DNA from: Acidilobaceae archaeon
GTDB lineage: Archaea; Thermoproteota; Thermoprotei_A; Sulfolobales; Acidilobaceae
Direction: 5' to 3'
Assembly: GCA_027081695.1 (NCBI GenBank)
Contig: JALWJI010000057.1
Span: forward strand, 1-5,014
DNA: 5,014 nucleotides
A program made the translations under genes and the position numbers. Each line of letters begins with the position of its first letter. Position 1 is the first letter of the stretch. Positions 1 to 4,555 of this stretch are shown here, piece by piece. A model generated the notes under the pieces. The model had not been told where the DNA came from. It saw only the letters and a list, made by a program, of their open reading frames with translations, and ran no database searches.

Positions 1-67
1 GAGTTTATCCATTGTAATGCTGGACACGGTATCCACCAAGGCCTTAGAGGGACAAGAACCAGTATAA
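1..67 (+). CDS. Possible C-terminal tail of a gene entering from the left (weak)
   Basis: Reading from base 2, an open frame runs to a TAA at 65-67 and encodes 21 residues (SLSIVMLDTVSTKALEGQEP, then V). The residue mix and codons look plausible for a protein end, and the stop would leave a 54-base gap to the convergent hydrolase gene. However, frame 1 on the same strand is also open (to a TAG at 127-129), and so is one frame on the minus strand, so such a short piece cannot be assigned by itself. No family is recognisable. The flanking sequence to the left would decide it. Confidence 0.22.
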   Translation, partial: SLSIVMLDTVSTKALEGQEPV

Positions 68-121
68 AACATGTATATGTAAAACACCGAGATATAACAA
101 TGCAAGAAAGTAGAAGAGGGC

Positions 122-1114
122 CTAGATAGATGCAAAACAATACGAGGCGCCACACGTTTTCCGAGTAACCAAGCCCTCGACCTCCAGATAACGTAGATGA
201 GCCAAGGCTTCTCCCATGGCAAAGAACCTCTCTGCATATGGATACTCATTCCAACCAGAGTACCTGACTCTCCACTTAATACGCTTGGCTATCTCGTATC
301 CTGTAAGGCGACCCTCCTTTCTTAGAACCTCGAGTATTTCCCCAAGCCTAGTCTTATGATGTTCTAGGAGCTCGTTTATGCGTCTAACCGGATCAGTGAT
401 GTCTTCTCTATGGCCGGGATGGATTACTTTAACGCCTAAGTTCTTGATCCTATATAGTGTATCAAGATAGTCTTTTAGCGGGTTATCTCTCCAATCATGA
501 ATCGTTACATGAGGCGTTATCCTCTCCAATACAACGTCTCCGCTGAATAGCTTAGATCCATCACTTGACAACAGCCCTATATGTCCAGGAGTATGGCCAG
601 GTAATTCAATAACCCGGTATTTCTCCTTACCTAACGTGATCTCGTCATCTTCTCTTAGAAGGTTCCATTCAACGTCGATGAGCTCCCTATATGTATCTGC
701 CAGCCTCACTGCTGGATGGTTCTTAAATATTGTTTCAGCTTCTTCTCTGCTCATACCATGTTCTATAAACAAGCGGACAGCACCACGAACAAAGGATTCA
801 ACACCCTTCTCTATTACCCTATAGTCACCTGCACCGATGAATAGCCTTGCATTACTCAACCTGTGTAGGAAAAGTGACATTGTACTGTGGTCGACGTGGA
901 AATGTGTGATGTAGATGTTTCGTATCTTGCATGGATCAAGGCCTCCACGTTTCAGAACTGTGACAAAACTAGTTATACTTCTACCAGAAAGGATGCCGGA
1001 GTCGACGAGGTCCAGTGATCCATCGTCGGAACTGAAGGCGTAAACGTTTACTGCTCCTAGACTCTTTATTGGAAGCCATACAGGTACCTTGTACAATATC
1101 CACGCCCGAGTCAA
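122..1114 (-). CDS. MBL-fold metallo-hydrolase with C-terminal winged helix (LACTB2-like class)
   Basis: This is a 330-residue metallo-beta-lactamase-fold hydrolase, probably cytoplasmic and binding two metal ions. The metal motifs are all present and in order: THFHVDHS with H71, H73, D75 and H76; PGHTPGH at 172-178 with H174 as the likely ligand; SGD with D193; and HPGH with H235. Residues about 252-318 form a basic helical domain that fits the BLACT winged helix found after the catalytic domain in this subfamily. Relatives include glyoxalase II-type hydrolases and LACTB2-type nucleases, so the substrate (thioester, lactone or RNA) cannot be named. The chosen start is TTG; no ATG or GTG lies in frame between it and an upstream stop at 1190-1192, and a TTG at codon 7 is the nearest alternative. 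There is no clear ribosome binding site. A TATA-like site at 1131-1140 would place transcript start close to the TTG, suggesting a leaderless mRNA. The product is intact, of normal length, and divergent from the MarC-type gene. Confidence 0.93.
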   Translation of the reverse strand: MTRAWILYKVPVWLPIKSLGAVNVYAFSSDDGSLDLVDSGILSGRSITSFVTVLKRGGLDPCKIRNIYITHFHVDHSTMSLFLHRLSNARLFIGAGDYRVIEKGVESFVRGAVRLFIEHGMSREEAETIFKNHPAVRLADTYRELIDVEWNLLREDDEITLGKEKYRVIELPGHTPGHIGLLSSDGSKLFSGDVVLERITPHVTIHDWRDNPLKDYLDTLYRIKNLGVKVIHPGHREDITDPVRRINELLEHHKTRLGEILEVLRKEGRLTGYEIAKRIKWRVRYSGWNEYPYAERFFAMGEALAHLRYLEVEGLVTRKTCGASYCFASI

Positions 1115-1130
1115 ACAGAGGCATGGTAAT

Positions 1131-1140
1131 GGTCTATAAC
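1131..1140 (-). promoter_or_regulatory. Candidate TATA box for the MBL hydrolase gene
   Basis: The minus strand reads GTTATAGACC here. Its centre is about 23-25 bases upstream of the TTG start at 1114, close to archaeal TATA spacing, so the transcript could begin at or near the start codon. Other A/T-rich sites further upstream (minus-strand ATAATATAG around 1187-1195, and the shared box at 1204-1213) would instead give leaders of roughly 50-65 bases. Confidence 0.4.
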
Positions 1141-1203
1141 TGTTAGTAGCGTTAGCGAGGATATTCTGTGATACCGGTATCCCACTATATTATGATAAGG
1201 GAG

Positions 1204-1213
1204 CTTTATAAGG
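1204..1213 (+). promoter_or_regulatory. TATA box in the divergent promoter region, likely for the MarC-family gene
   Basis: CTTTATAAGG is a good archaeal TATA element. Transcription would start near 1233-1235, giving a leader of about 40 bases that contains the GGGGGAGG ribosome binding site. The element is nearly symmetric (CCTTATAAAG on the other strand), so it might also fire leftwards toward the hydrolase. Its assignment to the plus strand rests on spacing only. Confidence 0.55.
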
Positions 1214-1218
1214 ATCCC

Positions 1219-1235
1219 ATGCATCGAAGATGCAT
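1219..1235. promoter_or_regulatory. Perfect 7-3-7 palindrome overlapping the predicted MarC transcript start
   Basis: ATGCATC, GAA, GATGCAT form a perfect inverted repeat immediately downstream of the TATA box at 1204-1213, covering about -14 to +2 of the predicted start. Dimeric archaeal repressors often bind in this position and block the polymerase. A regulator is not identified in the window. A short RNA hairpin is an alternative, but the 3-base loop and the location favour a DNA site. Confidence 0.4.
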
Positions 1236-1257
1236 AAGTCCGACTAGATGAAAAATA

Positions 1258-1265
1258 GGGGGAGG
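1258..1265 (+). promoter_or_regulatory. Shine-Dalgarno site fixing the GTG start of the MarC-family gene
   Basis: GGGGGAGG ends eight bases before the GTG at 1274. It is a strong match to the archaeal anti-SD and supports GTG as the true start of this frame over internal ATG codons such as Met16 or Met32. Confidence 0.8.
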
Positions 1266-1273
1266 ATTGAAAC

Positions 1274-1855
1274 GTGATAACGGAAATAATACTACTATAT
1301 GGACAAATAGTAGCGATAATGAATCCATTCACGGCACTAAACAACTATCTAACACTAACAGAGACAATGGAGAAAGAAGAAGCATTAACAGTCCTGAAAC
1401 ACGCCATGCTAGTAGTACTCTTCCTAGGCCTAACATTCACAGTAGCAGGCAGACTAATACTAGAATTCTACCACCTAAGCCTAGCCAGCCTACGTCTAGG
1501 AGGAGGAATACTTCTTCTATATATATCAATAGACATGCTAAGCGGACAACCAAAGACAAGGAGTGTAGAAGGAAAAGAAGTAGCTGTAGTACCATTAGCA
1601 ACCCCGATGATCGTTGGACCAGGGACAATGACCCTACTAATACACTTAGGAACTACTAGCCCTCTGCCACATGTAATAGGTGCATTTCTGTTATCATTGG
1701 CTACAATGGCTGTATCGCTTAGAGCTAGCCATTTATTTAAACGAGTATTGGGAAGGAACGGAATAAAGGCAATGGCGAGATTTATGGCATTGATAATTGC
1801 CAGTGTTGCCGCTGAAATGATACATGGTGCGATAATGGAATGGTTGAACCAATAA
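1274..1855 (+). CDS. MarC family (UPF0056) integral membrane protein
   Basis: This is a 193-residue, roughly six-helix inner-membrane protein of the MarC family, close to the usual family length of about 200. Family signatures are clear: MNPFTALNNYLTLTE near 16-30, the glycine motif LRLGGGILLLYIS at 73-85, the core motif VPLATPMIVGPGTMTLLI at 106-123, and a C-terminal GRNGIKAMARFMALIIASVA at 160-179. Hydrophobic stretches lie at about 4-26, 41-62, 66-89, 103-124, 133-150 and 165-190. The molecular role of MarC proteins is not established; the early link to multiple antibiotic resistance in E. coli was later withdrawn, so no substrate is claimed. The GTG start has a strong ribosome binding site (1258-1265). 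Odd point: leucine is almost always CTA up to about codon 123 and never CTA afterwards, which suggests a mosaic gene. Confidence 0.9.
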   Translation: MITEIILLYGQIVAIMNPFTALNNYLTLTETMEKEEALTVLKHAMLVVLFLGLTFTVAGRLILEFYHLSLASLRLGGGILLLYISIDMLSGQPKTRSVEGKEVAVVPLATPMIVGPGTMTLLIHLGTTSPLPHVIGAFLLSLATMAVSLRASHLFKRVLGRNGIKAMARFMALIIASVAAEMIHGAIMEWLNQ

Positions 1856-1932
1856 GTTGGCTCGTGATCTATCATAGTGAAAAATAATAAAATAAAATAT
1901 AGAATTTTAATAAATATTTAGAGGCTTTAAGG
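1856..1932 (-). terminator. A/T-rich convergent intergenic region with T-tract terminator for the secreted-protein gene
   Basis: Just beyond the stop of the minus-strand gene, its transcript runs through a stretch that reads ATATTTTATTTTATTATTTTT on the minus strand (1900 down to 1880). Consecutive U-rich tracts without a hairpin are the usual archaeal terminator. On the plus strand only short T runs (1905-1908 and 1917-1919) follow the MarC gene, so its own terminator is less obvious. The self-complementary TAAATATTTA lies at 1911-1920. Confidence 0.6.
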
Positions 1933-2532
1933 TTATGGTAGAGTATTTCCTAGATCTGCTGAGTTGGGACTATAGTATAGCTCTATACTAAACGTGTCAA
2001 TGGTGTTAAGGGCTGTTCCCTCGGCTACCTGTAGCTCAAATACGAAATAGTAGTTGTTACCATCTAGTAGAACAATTGTGCTGCTGCAACCTGCTACTGT
2101 TAGATTTAGTGGTGATATGGCTGTATCGGCTGTGTCTAGGTCTACATAACTTGCTCCAGTAGCATTGTATAGATATAGGTTGGCTATGGTGTAGTTAGTT
2201 GAGGTTATAGGTGATTTGACACATATCTTAGCGTAATAGTTTCCGTCTCCAGCTACATTGTCTACTATGCTTAGTACGTCGAAATAATAAGTAGGTGCGT
2301 ACGTTGGGTGCAGGGCAATTGTCGCTGAATAATTACCGGTGACTGTTACAGTGATACTGTTACCTCCTAGATCTGCTACTCCGGCATTTGTGCCTGGTGC
2401 AAGTGAGATAGGGGCTCCTGTGCTTGTAGAGGTAGCTTCGAAGTTGTAGACTACTAGTACTCCTGCATAGCTTACTATTGCTACAGTTAATAGTAGGGAT
2501 GCTAGTAATATGATACTTCTCTTTGCTTTCAT
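1933..2532 (-). CDS. Secreted beta-rich protein, candidate fibre subunit (TasA/camelysin-like, inferred)
   Basis: This is a 199-residue exported protein. A basic N terminus (MKAKR) is followed by a hydrophobic segment at 6-29, with a possible signal peptidase site after SYA (21-23). The mature chain would begin GVLVVYNFEATSTSTG, an alternating hydrophobic strand. The rest is rich in Thr, Ser, Val, Asn and Tyr in short alternating strands with no catalytic motif, has four N-glycosylation sequons (N67, N113, N123, N143) and two cysteines (C104, C149) that could pair, and ends in a strand-like TFSIELYYS. This layout, a cleaved signal followed by a free hydrophobic strand and a small beta-sandwich, is known for TasA-like donor-strand fibres such as Pyrobaculum bundling pili and Pyrodictium cannulae. 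The assignment is by architecture only. A type IV pilin is less likely because no class III signal peptide is seen. The ATG start is supported by AGGTGA six bases upstream, and the gene has its own promoter and T-rich terminator, consistent with high expression. Confidence 0.72.
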   Translation of the reverse strand: MKAKRSIILLASLLLTVAIVSYAGVLVVYNFEATSTSTGAPISLAPGTNAGVADLGGNSITVTVTGNYSATIALHPTYAPTYYFDVLSIVDNVAGDGNYYAKICVKSPITSTNYTIANLYLYNATGASYVDLDTADTAISPLNLTVAGCSSTIVLLDGNNYYFVFELQVAEGTALNTIDTFSIELYYSPNSADLGNTLP

Positions 2533-2538
2533 TTTTCT

Positions 2539-2544
2539 TCACCT
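2539..2544 (-). promoter_or_regulatory. Shine-Dalgarno site of the secreted-protein gene
   Basis: The minus strand reads AGGTGA, ending six bases before the ATG at 2532. It matches the GGAGGUGAU consensus and decides this start. Confidence 0.75.
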
Positions 2545-2569
2545 GGTCATTATTACATGTAGTGGTTCT

Positions 2570-2582
2570 TCATTAGTAATGA
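2570..2582. promoter_or_regulatory. 6-1-6 palindrome in the leader of the secreted-protein gene, with an extra half site
   Basis: TCATTA, G, TAATGA is a perfect inverted repeat. A further TCATTA occurs at 2547-2552, 23 bases away, about two helical turns. Both lie between the predicted transcript start (about 2592) and the ribosome binding site, a place where a bound repressor would block elongation or initiation. The sequence is A/T-rich, so chance occurrence is possible. Confidence 0.3.
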
Positions 2583-2613
2583 TTTCTGTTTGGAGTTTTT
2601 ATTTTTGGAAAAA

Positions 2614-2622
2614 ATATTTAAA
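2614..2622 (-). promoter_or_regulatory. TATA box of the secreted-protein gene
   Basis: The minus strand reads GGGGTTTAAATATTTTTT around this site, with TTTAAATAT as the box. A start about 26 bases downstream falls near 2592 and gives a leader of about 60 bases ending in the AGGTGA site. It is the clearest A/T-rich promoter element in the intergenic region and stands out against the G-rich stretch beside it. Confidence 0.6.
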
Positions 2623-2706
2623 CCCCACTCCCCGTATCACTCTAGCTTAGCAAAACTCAAGGAGGCTACCTTTTAATTATAACATAGAGCATTAATCATA
2701 ACACAC

Positions 2707-2727
2707 AGAAACAAAGTAGAAACAAAG
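2707..2727 (+). repeat. Tandem direct repeat AGAAACAAAG with an 11-base period
   Basis: Two exact copies of AGAAACAAAG (2707-2716 and 2718-2727) are separated by a single T, so they face the same side of the DNA helix. They end about 16 bases upstream of the TATA-like GATATATA at 2743-2750. That is where archaeal activators tend to bind, next to the BRE/TATA element. This could be a cooperative protein binding site, or simple A-rich low complexity. Confidence 0.45.
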
Positions 2728-2742
2728 AGAACACTCCCATAC

Positions 2743-2750
2743 GATATATA
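2743..2750 (+). promoter_or_regulatory. Candidate TATA box for the glycosylated membrane-protein gene
   Basis: GATATATA would start transcription near 2772, giving a leader of about 85 bases. A competing AAGTATACA at 2806-2814 would start near 2837 and give a leader of about 20 bases. The sequence cannot choose between them; the repeat upstream favours the first. Confidence 0.35.
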
Positions 2751-2856
2751 GCATTACATTAAATCAACATAGTAGACTTCAGTTCAAGAAAACGTCGAGA
2801 TTACAAAGTATACACTGGATCTAAAATGAAAAAACACGTAACCATAATGGTGTTGT

Positions 2857-4059
2857 GTGGTGAAAAACAAGTATGTTGGAAAAATACCTGTTATACTACT
2901 AACGGTAGCCTTGTTTCTAAATATTATAAGCATATATGTATTCAAGAGAACTATAACTAATGGATTAATAACTGTTAGAGCATCAATACCTAACACCATA
3001 CTATTCGTTTTAGGACATGAGCAAGAGTTTACGTCGGCGTATCTTATTAAACTCTTTATCGAGTCTCTAATAATAATAGATGTAGGACTATTAATTATCC
3101 TCTTCATTCAGGAATGGCTGAACACTAGTATGTTTTCAAAGTTTGTTATCGCATACATAGTGATGGATCTAACAGCCTTGCAATTCGGTGTAACATACCG
3201 GATATATTCGTTGTATCAAGATTTTGTAAGTAATTTTTCGTATATTAGACTCGGAGGGGCAGGAGCTTATCTACCCGTTGTTATTAATGGAGATAGTATA
3301 ATCATATTGTTAGTTCCATTATTGCTTACAATTATAGTATATGTGTTATATGGGTATGAATGGGTTGTTCGCTCTGAGGATAAAGAAAAAGAAAAGGAGA
3401 GTGATTATGAAATTTATGTTTATGCGGTAATAATTATTGGATTATTAATATTTATACCATTTTCTCAGTTAGTATTGGAGTTTCCTAACGTGAATTATCC
3501 GGGTTACACGCTTAGGAATACCGGGGACTCGGTTATTATATCGAAGAGAATACTAGGTGCTAATTTAACAAAGCTCAATATTTGCTCAGATAGTCTTTTT
3601 GGAGTTAATTTGACCGTTTTACAGGAATATTATGTTATCAGTCCTAGTCGAGAATCTATTGAGAATGCCCAACTCTATGGTAGACCTCTTAGTATAAATG
3701 TGACTATAGCAGGCAAGCTCCTCTACAATAATTATGAAGGGATATTTATTTTCAGTACTAAGTTAAAGGTCCCTACACCGAGACCGGTATTTAACGTGTC
3801 ATTTATGAATGATACTTTGATAGTAAAGATAGAGAATTATCCATGTTATGGAGTTAGATCGGTTGAGATAACAACATATCTTGACCCGGAGACTCCTCTT
3901 AACAATACGGTATACACTGATGTATGCCCCTTTTTACTATATCGGACGAATGCGTCTCTTGTTACATTGAACATAACTTATCAGTACTTAGGAAATTTCT
4001 CATCCTATAGCTTTTATGTAGAGGAGGGAATGATAAAAACCATAGAAGTACAACCGTAA
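2857..4059 (+). CDS. Five-helix membrane protein with large sequon-rich outer domain (family not recognised)
   Basis: This 400-residue protein is not recognised as a known family. Hydrophobic helices are seen at about 9-28, 63-86, 95-115 (weaker), 147-167 and 187-208. The strongly charged loop at 172-185 (SEDKEKEKESDYE) and the basic N terminus should be cytoplasmic, which puts the last 190 residues outside the cell. That outer domain is beta-rich and carries nine N-glycosylation sequons (N236, N251, N281, N313, N318, N349, N365, N372, N380), plus one in an outer loop (N126), and three cysteines (C243, C330, C357). No catalytic motif, ATP-binding motif or signal peptidase motif is visible. 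Start is GTG at 2857 or the adjacent GTG at 2860; an in-frame stop at 2845-2847 excludes a longer form. GGTG at 2849-2852 is a weak ribosome binding site that fits the second GTG best. It is divergent from the putative fibre subunit, so a surface role is plausible but unproven. Confidence 0.8.
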   Translation: MVKNKYVGKIPVILLTVALFLNIISIYVFKRTITNGLITVRASIPNTILFVLGHEQEFTSAYLIKLFIESLIIIDVGLLIILFIQEWLNTSMFSKFVIAYIVMDLTALQFGVTYRIYSLYQDFVSNFSYIRLGGAGAYLPVVINGDSIIILLVPLLLTIIVYVLYGYEWVVRSEDKEKEKESDYEIYVYAVIIIGLLIFIPFSQLVLEFPNVNYPGYTLRNTGDSVIISKRILGANLTKLNICSDSLFGVNLTVLQEYYVISPSRESIENAQLYGRPLSINVTIAGKLLYNNYEGIFIFSTKLKVPTPRPVFNVSFMNDTLIVKIENYPCYGVRSVEITTYLDPETPLNNTVYTDVCPFLLYRTNASLVTLNITYQYLGNFSSYSFYVEEGMIKTIEVQP

Positions 4060-4080
4060 GTTATCATCGATTATTGCTTT
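4060..4080. other. Short convergent gap
   Basis: Only 21 bases separate the two convergent stops. The plus strand carries the moderately T-rich ATTATTGCTTTCTA just past the membrane-protein stop, a weak terminator candidate. Transcripts from the two genes probably overlap at their 3' ends. Confidence 0.4.
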
Positions 4081-4443
4081 CTATAACGGTAGCCTTACAT
4101 ATAGGTTTCCTCGACGAGAGATTCTCACATACACGGATCCCATATGTTTAATTATTTTTATTTTTAATCTCGATATATCTACTTCTATTAAACAGGGATA
4201 GCCTAATATTTCACCTATGTTTACAACAAGTAGACCATCATGGTATCGGTAGGAGACGGAACCTCCGCTCCGTGCAAAGTATGTTTTTATCCCACAGTCG
4301 TCGCCTGGAAGGATTATGTCTAGGTGAGGATACCTTATTCCTCTACATGTAGCCGGATGATAGAATGCTTCTAGATTTACAGCGTTATCTAATGATCCTT
4401 TCAGGTGTGCAGTTAGCCTGTGTTTACCACAGTTATTCTTCAT
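4081..4443 (-). CDS. Hypothetical soluble protein, 120 residues, four cysteines
   Basis: No family is recognised. The protein has no membrane segment or signal peptide, is basic, and appears beta-rich, ending in alternating strands (SVYVRISRRGNLYVRLPL). It has four cysteines (C5, C33, C50, C84) and several histidines (H8, H13, H29, H40). These are spread out rather than in CxxC pairs, so a classic zinc finger is not indicated, though metal binding or disulphides are possible; disulphides are common in cytoplasmic proteins of hyperthermophilic crenarchaea. ATG at 4443 is the only start, because an in-frame TGA lies at 4450-4452. The ribosome binding site is weak. No competing long frame exists on the plus strand here, and the gene fits the gap between its neighbours, which supports it being real. 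It is divergent from the potassium channel gene and shares its promoter region. Confidence 0.6.
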   Translation of the reverse strand: MKNNCGKHRLTAHLKGSLDNAVNLEAFYHPATCRGIRYPHLDIILPGDDCGIKTYFARSGGSVSYRYHDGLLVVNIGEILGYPCLIEVDISRLKIKIIKHMGSVYVRISRRGNLYVRLPL

Positions 4444-4507
4444 CGTACATCATCTACCGTTATTTGTACTAGGTGTTCTCCTGGTATTACTTGGTCTACG
4501 ACTATAC

Positions 4508-4516
4508 CCTATATTT
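4508..4516. promoter_or_regulatory. Candidate TATA element in the channel/hypothetical divergent promoter
   Basis: CCTATATTT on the plus strand (AAATATAGG on the minus) could serve either direction: rightwards with a start near 4538, shortly before the channel gene, or leftwards with a start near 4486, about 43 bases before the ATG at 4443. The neighbouring palindrome also contains TATA, which leaves the true box uncertain. Confidence 0.4.
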
Positions 4517-4518
4517 GT

Positions 4519-4533
4519 CCTATAGTGTATAGG
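4519..4533. promoter_or_regulatory. 6-3-6 palindrome CCTATA-GTG-TATAGG in the channel promoter
   Basis: This is a perfect inverted repeat, flanked by two more CTATA copies at 4502-4506 and 4509-4513. It sits where the TATA box of a leaderless channel transcript would be (about 24-30 bases before the TTG at 4550 or ATG at 4556). It may be a repressor operator overlapping the TATA box, or a symmetric promoter serving both genes. Confidence 0.4.
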
Positions 4534-4555
4534 TTGGGGGTAGCCCGGGTTGGAA

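Larger units (their letters stand above)
2533..2856. other. 324-base divergent intergenic region
   Basis: No gene is supported here. The left part (2533-2630) is the leader and promoter of the minus-strand secreted-protein gene. The right part holds several candidate plus-strand TATA sites: CTTTTAATTATAA at 2669-2681, GATATATA at 2743-2750 and AAGTATACA at 2806-2814. It also holds a tandem repeat at 2707-2727. An ATG at 2826 opens a 44-codon frame that overlaps the start of the membrane-protein gene in another frame and is not considered a gene. Confidence 0.6.

Noticed and set aside
636..824. Plus-strand open frame inside the MBL hydrolase gene
   Set aside because: It is a serine-rich shadow frame opposite a gene with intact metal-binding motifs.
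1265..1273. GATTGAAAC-like end of a crenarchaeal CRISPR repeat
   Set aside because: Only one copy exists, there is no array or spacer periodicity, and the bases are explained as the spacer between the ribosome binding site and the GTG start.
1111..1344. Minus-strand open frame of 77 codons across the divergent promoter
   Set aside because: It overlaps the starts of both flanking genes and their promoter elements, has no ribosome binding site, and no protein family is apparent.
1267..1659. Long overlapping open frames in and opposite the MarC gene (plus 1267-1659, minus 1437-1628, minus 1468-1875)
   Set aside because: They overlap a clear family member, have low-complexity composition, and arise from its skewed CTA/ATA/ACA codon use, which avoids stops in other frames.
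2826..2960. Short plus-strand frame from ATG 2826 as a leader peptide or true start of the membrane protein
   Set aside because: It is in a different frame, overlaps about 100 bases of the main gene, and would need a frameshift; no slippery site is visible near 2857.
2784..3107. Minus-strand frame of 107 codons opposite the membrane-protein start
   Set aside because: The plus-strand frame is four times longer with consistent membrane topology and sequons; the antisense frame reflects hydrophobic-codon complementarity.
4395..4456. C/D box guide RNA (ATGATGT ... CTGA on the minus strand)
   Set aside because: The C box has a mismatch, no convincing C'/D' pair or terminal stem is present, and most of it lies inside the 120-residue coding frame.
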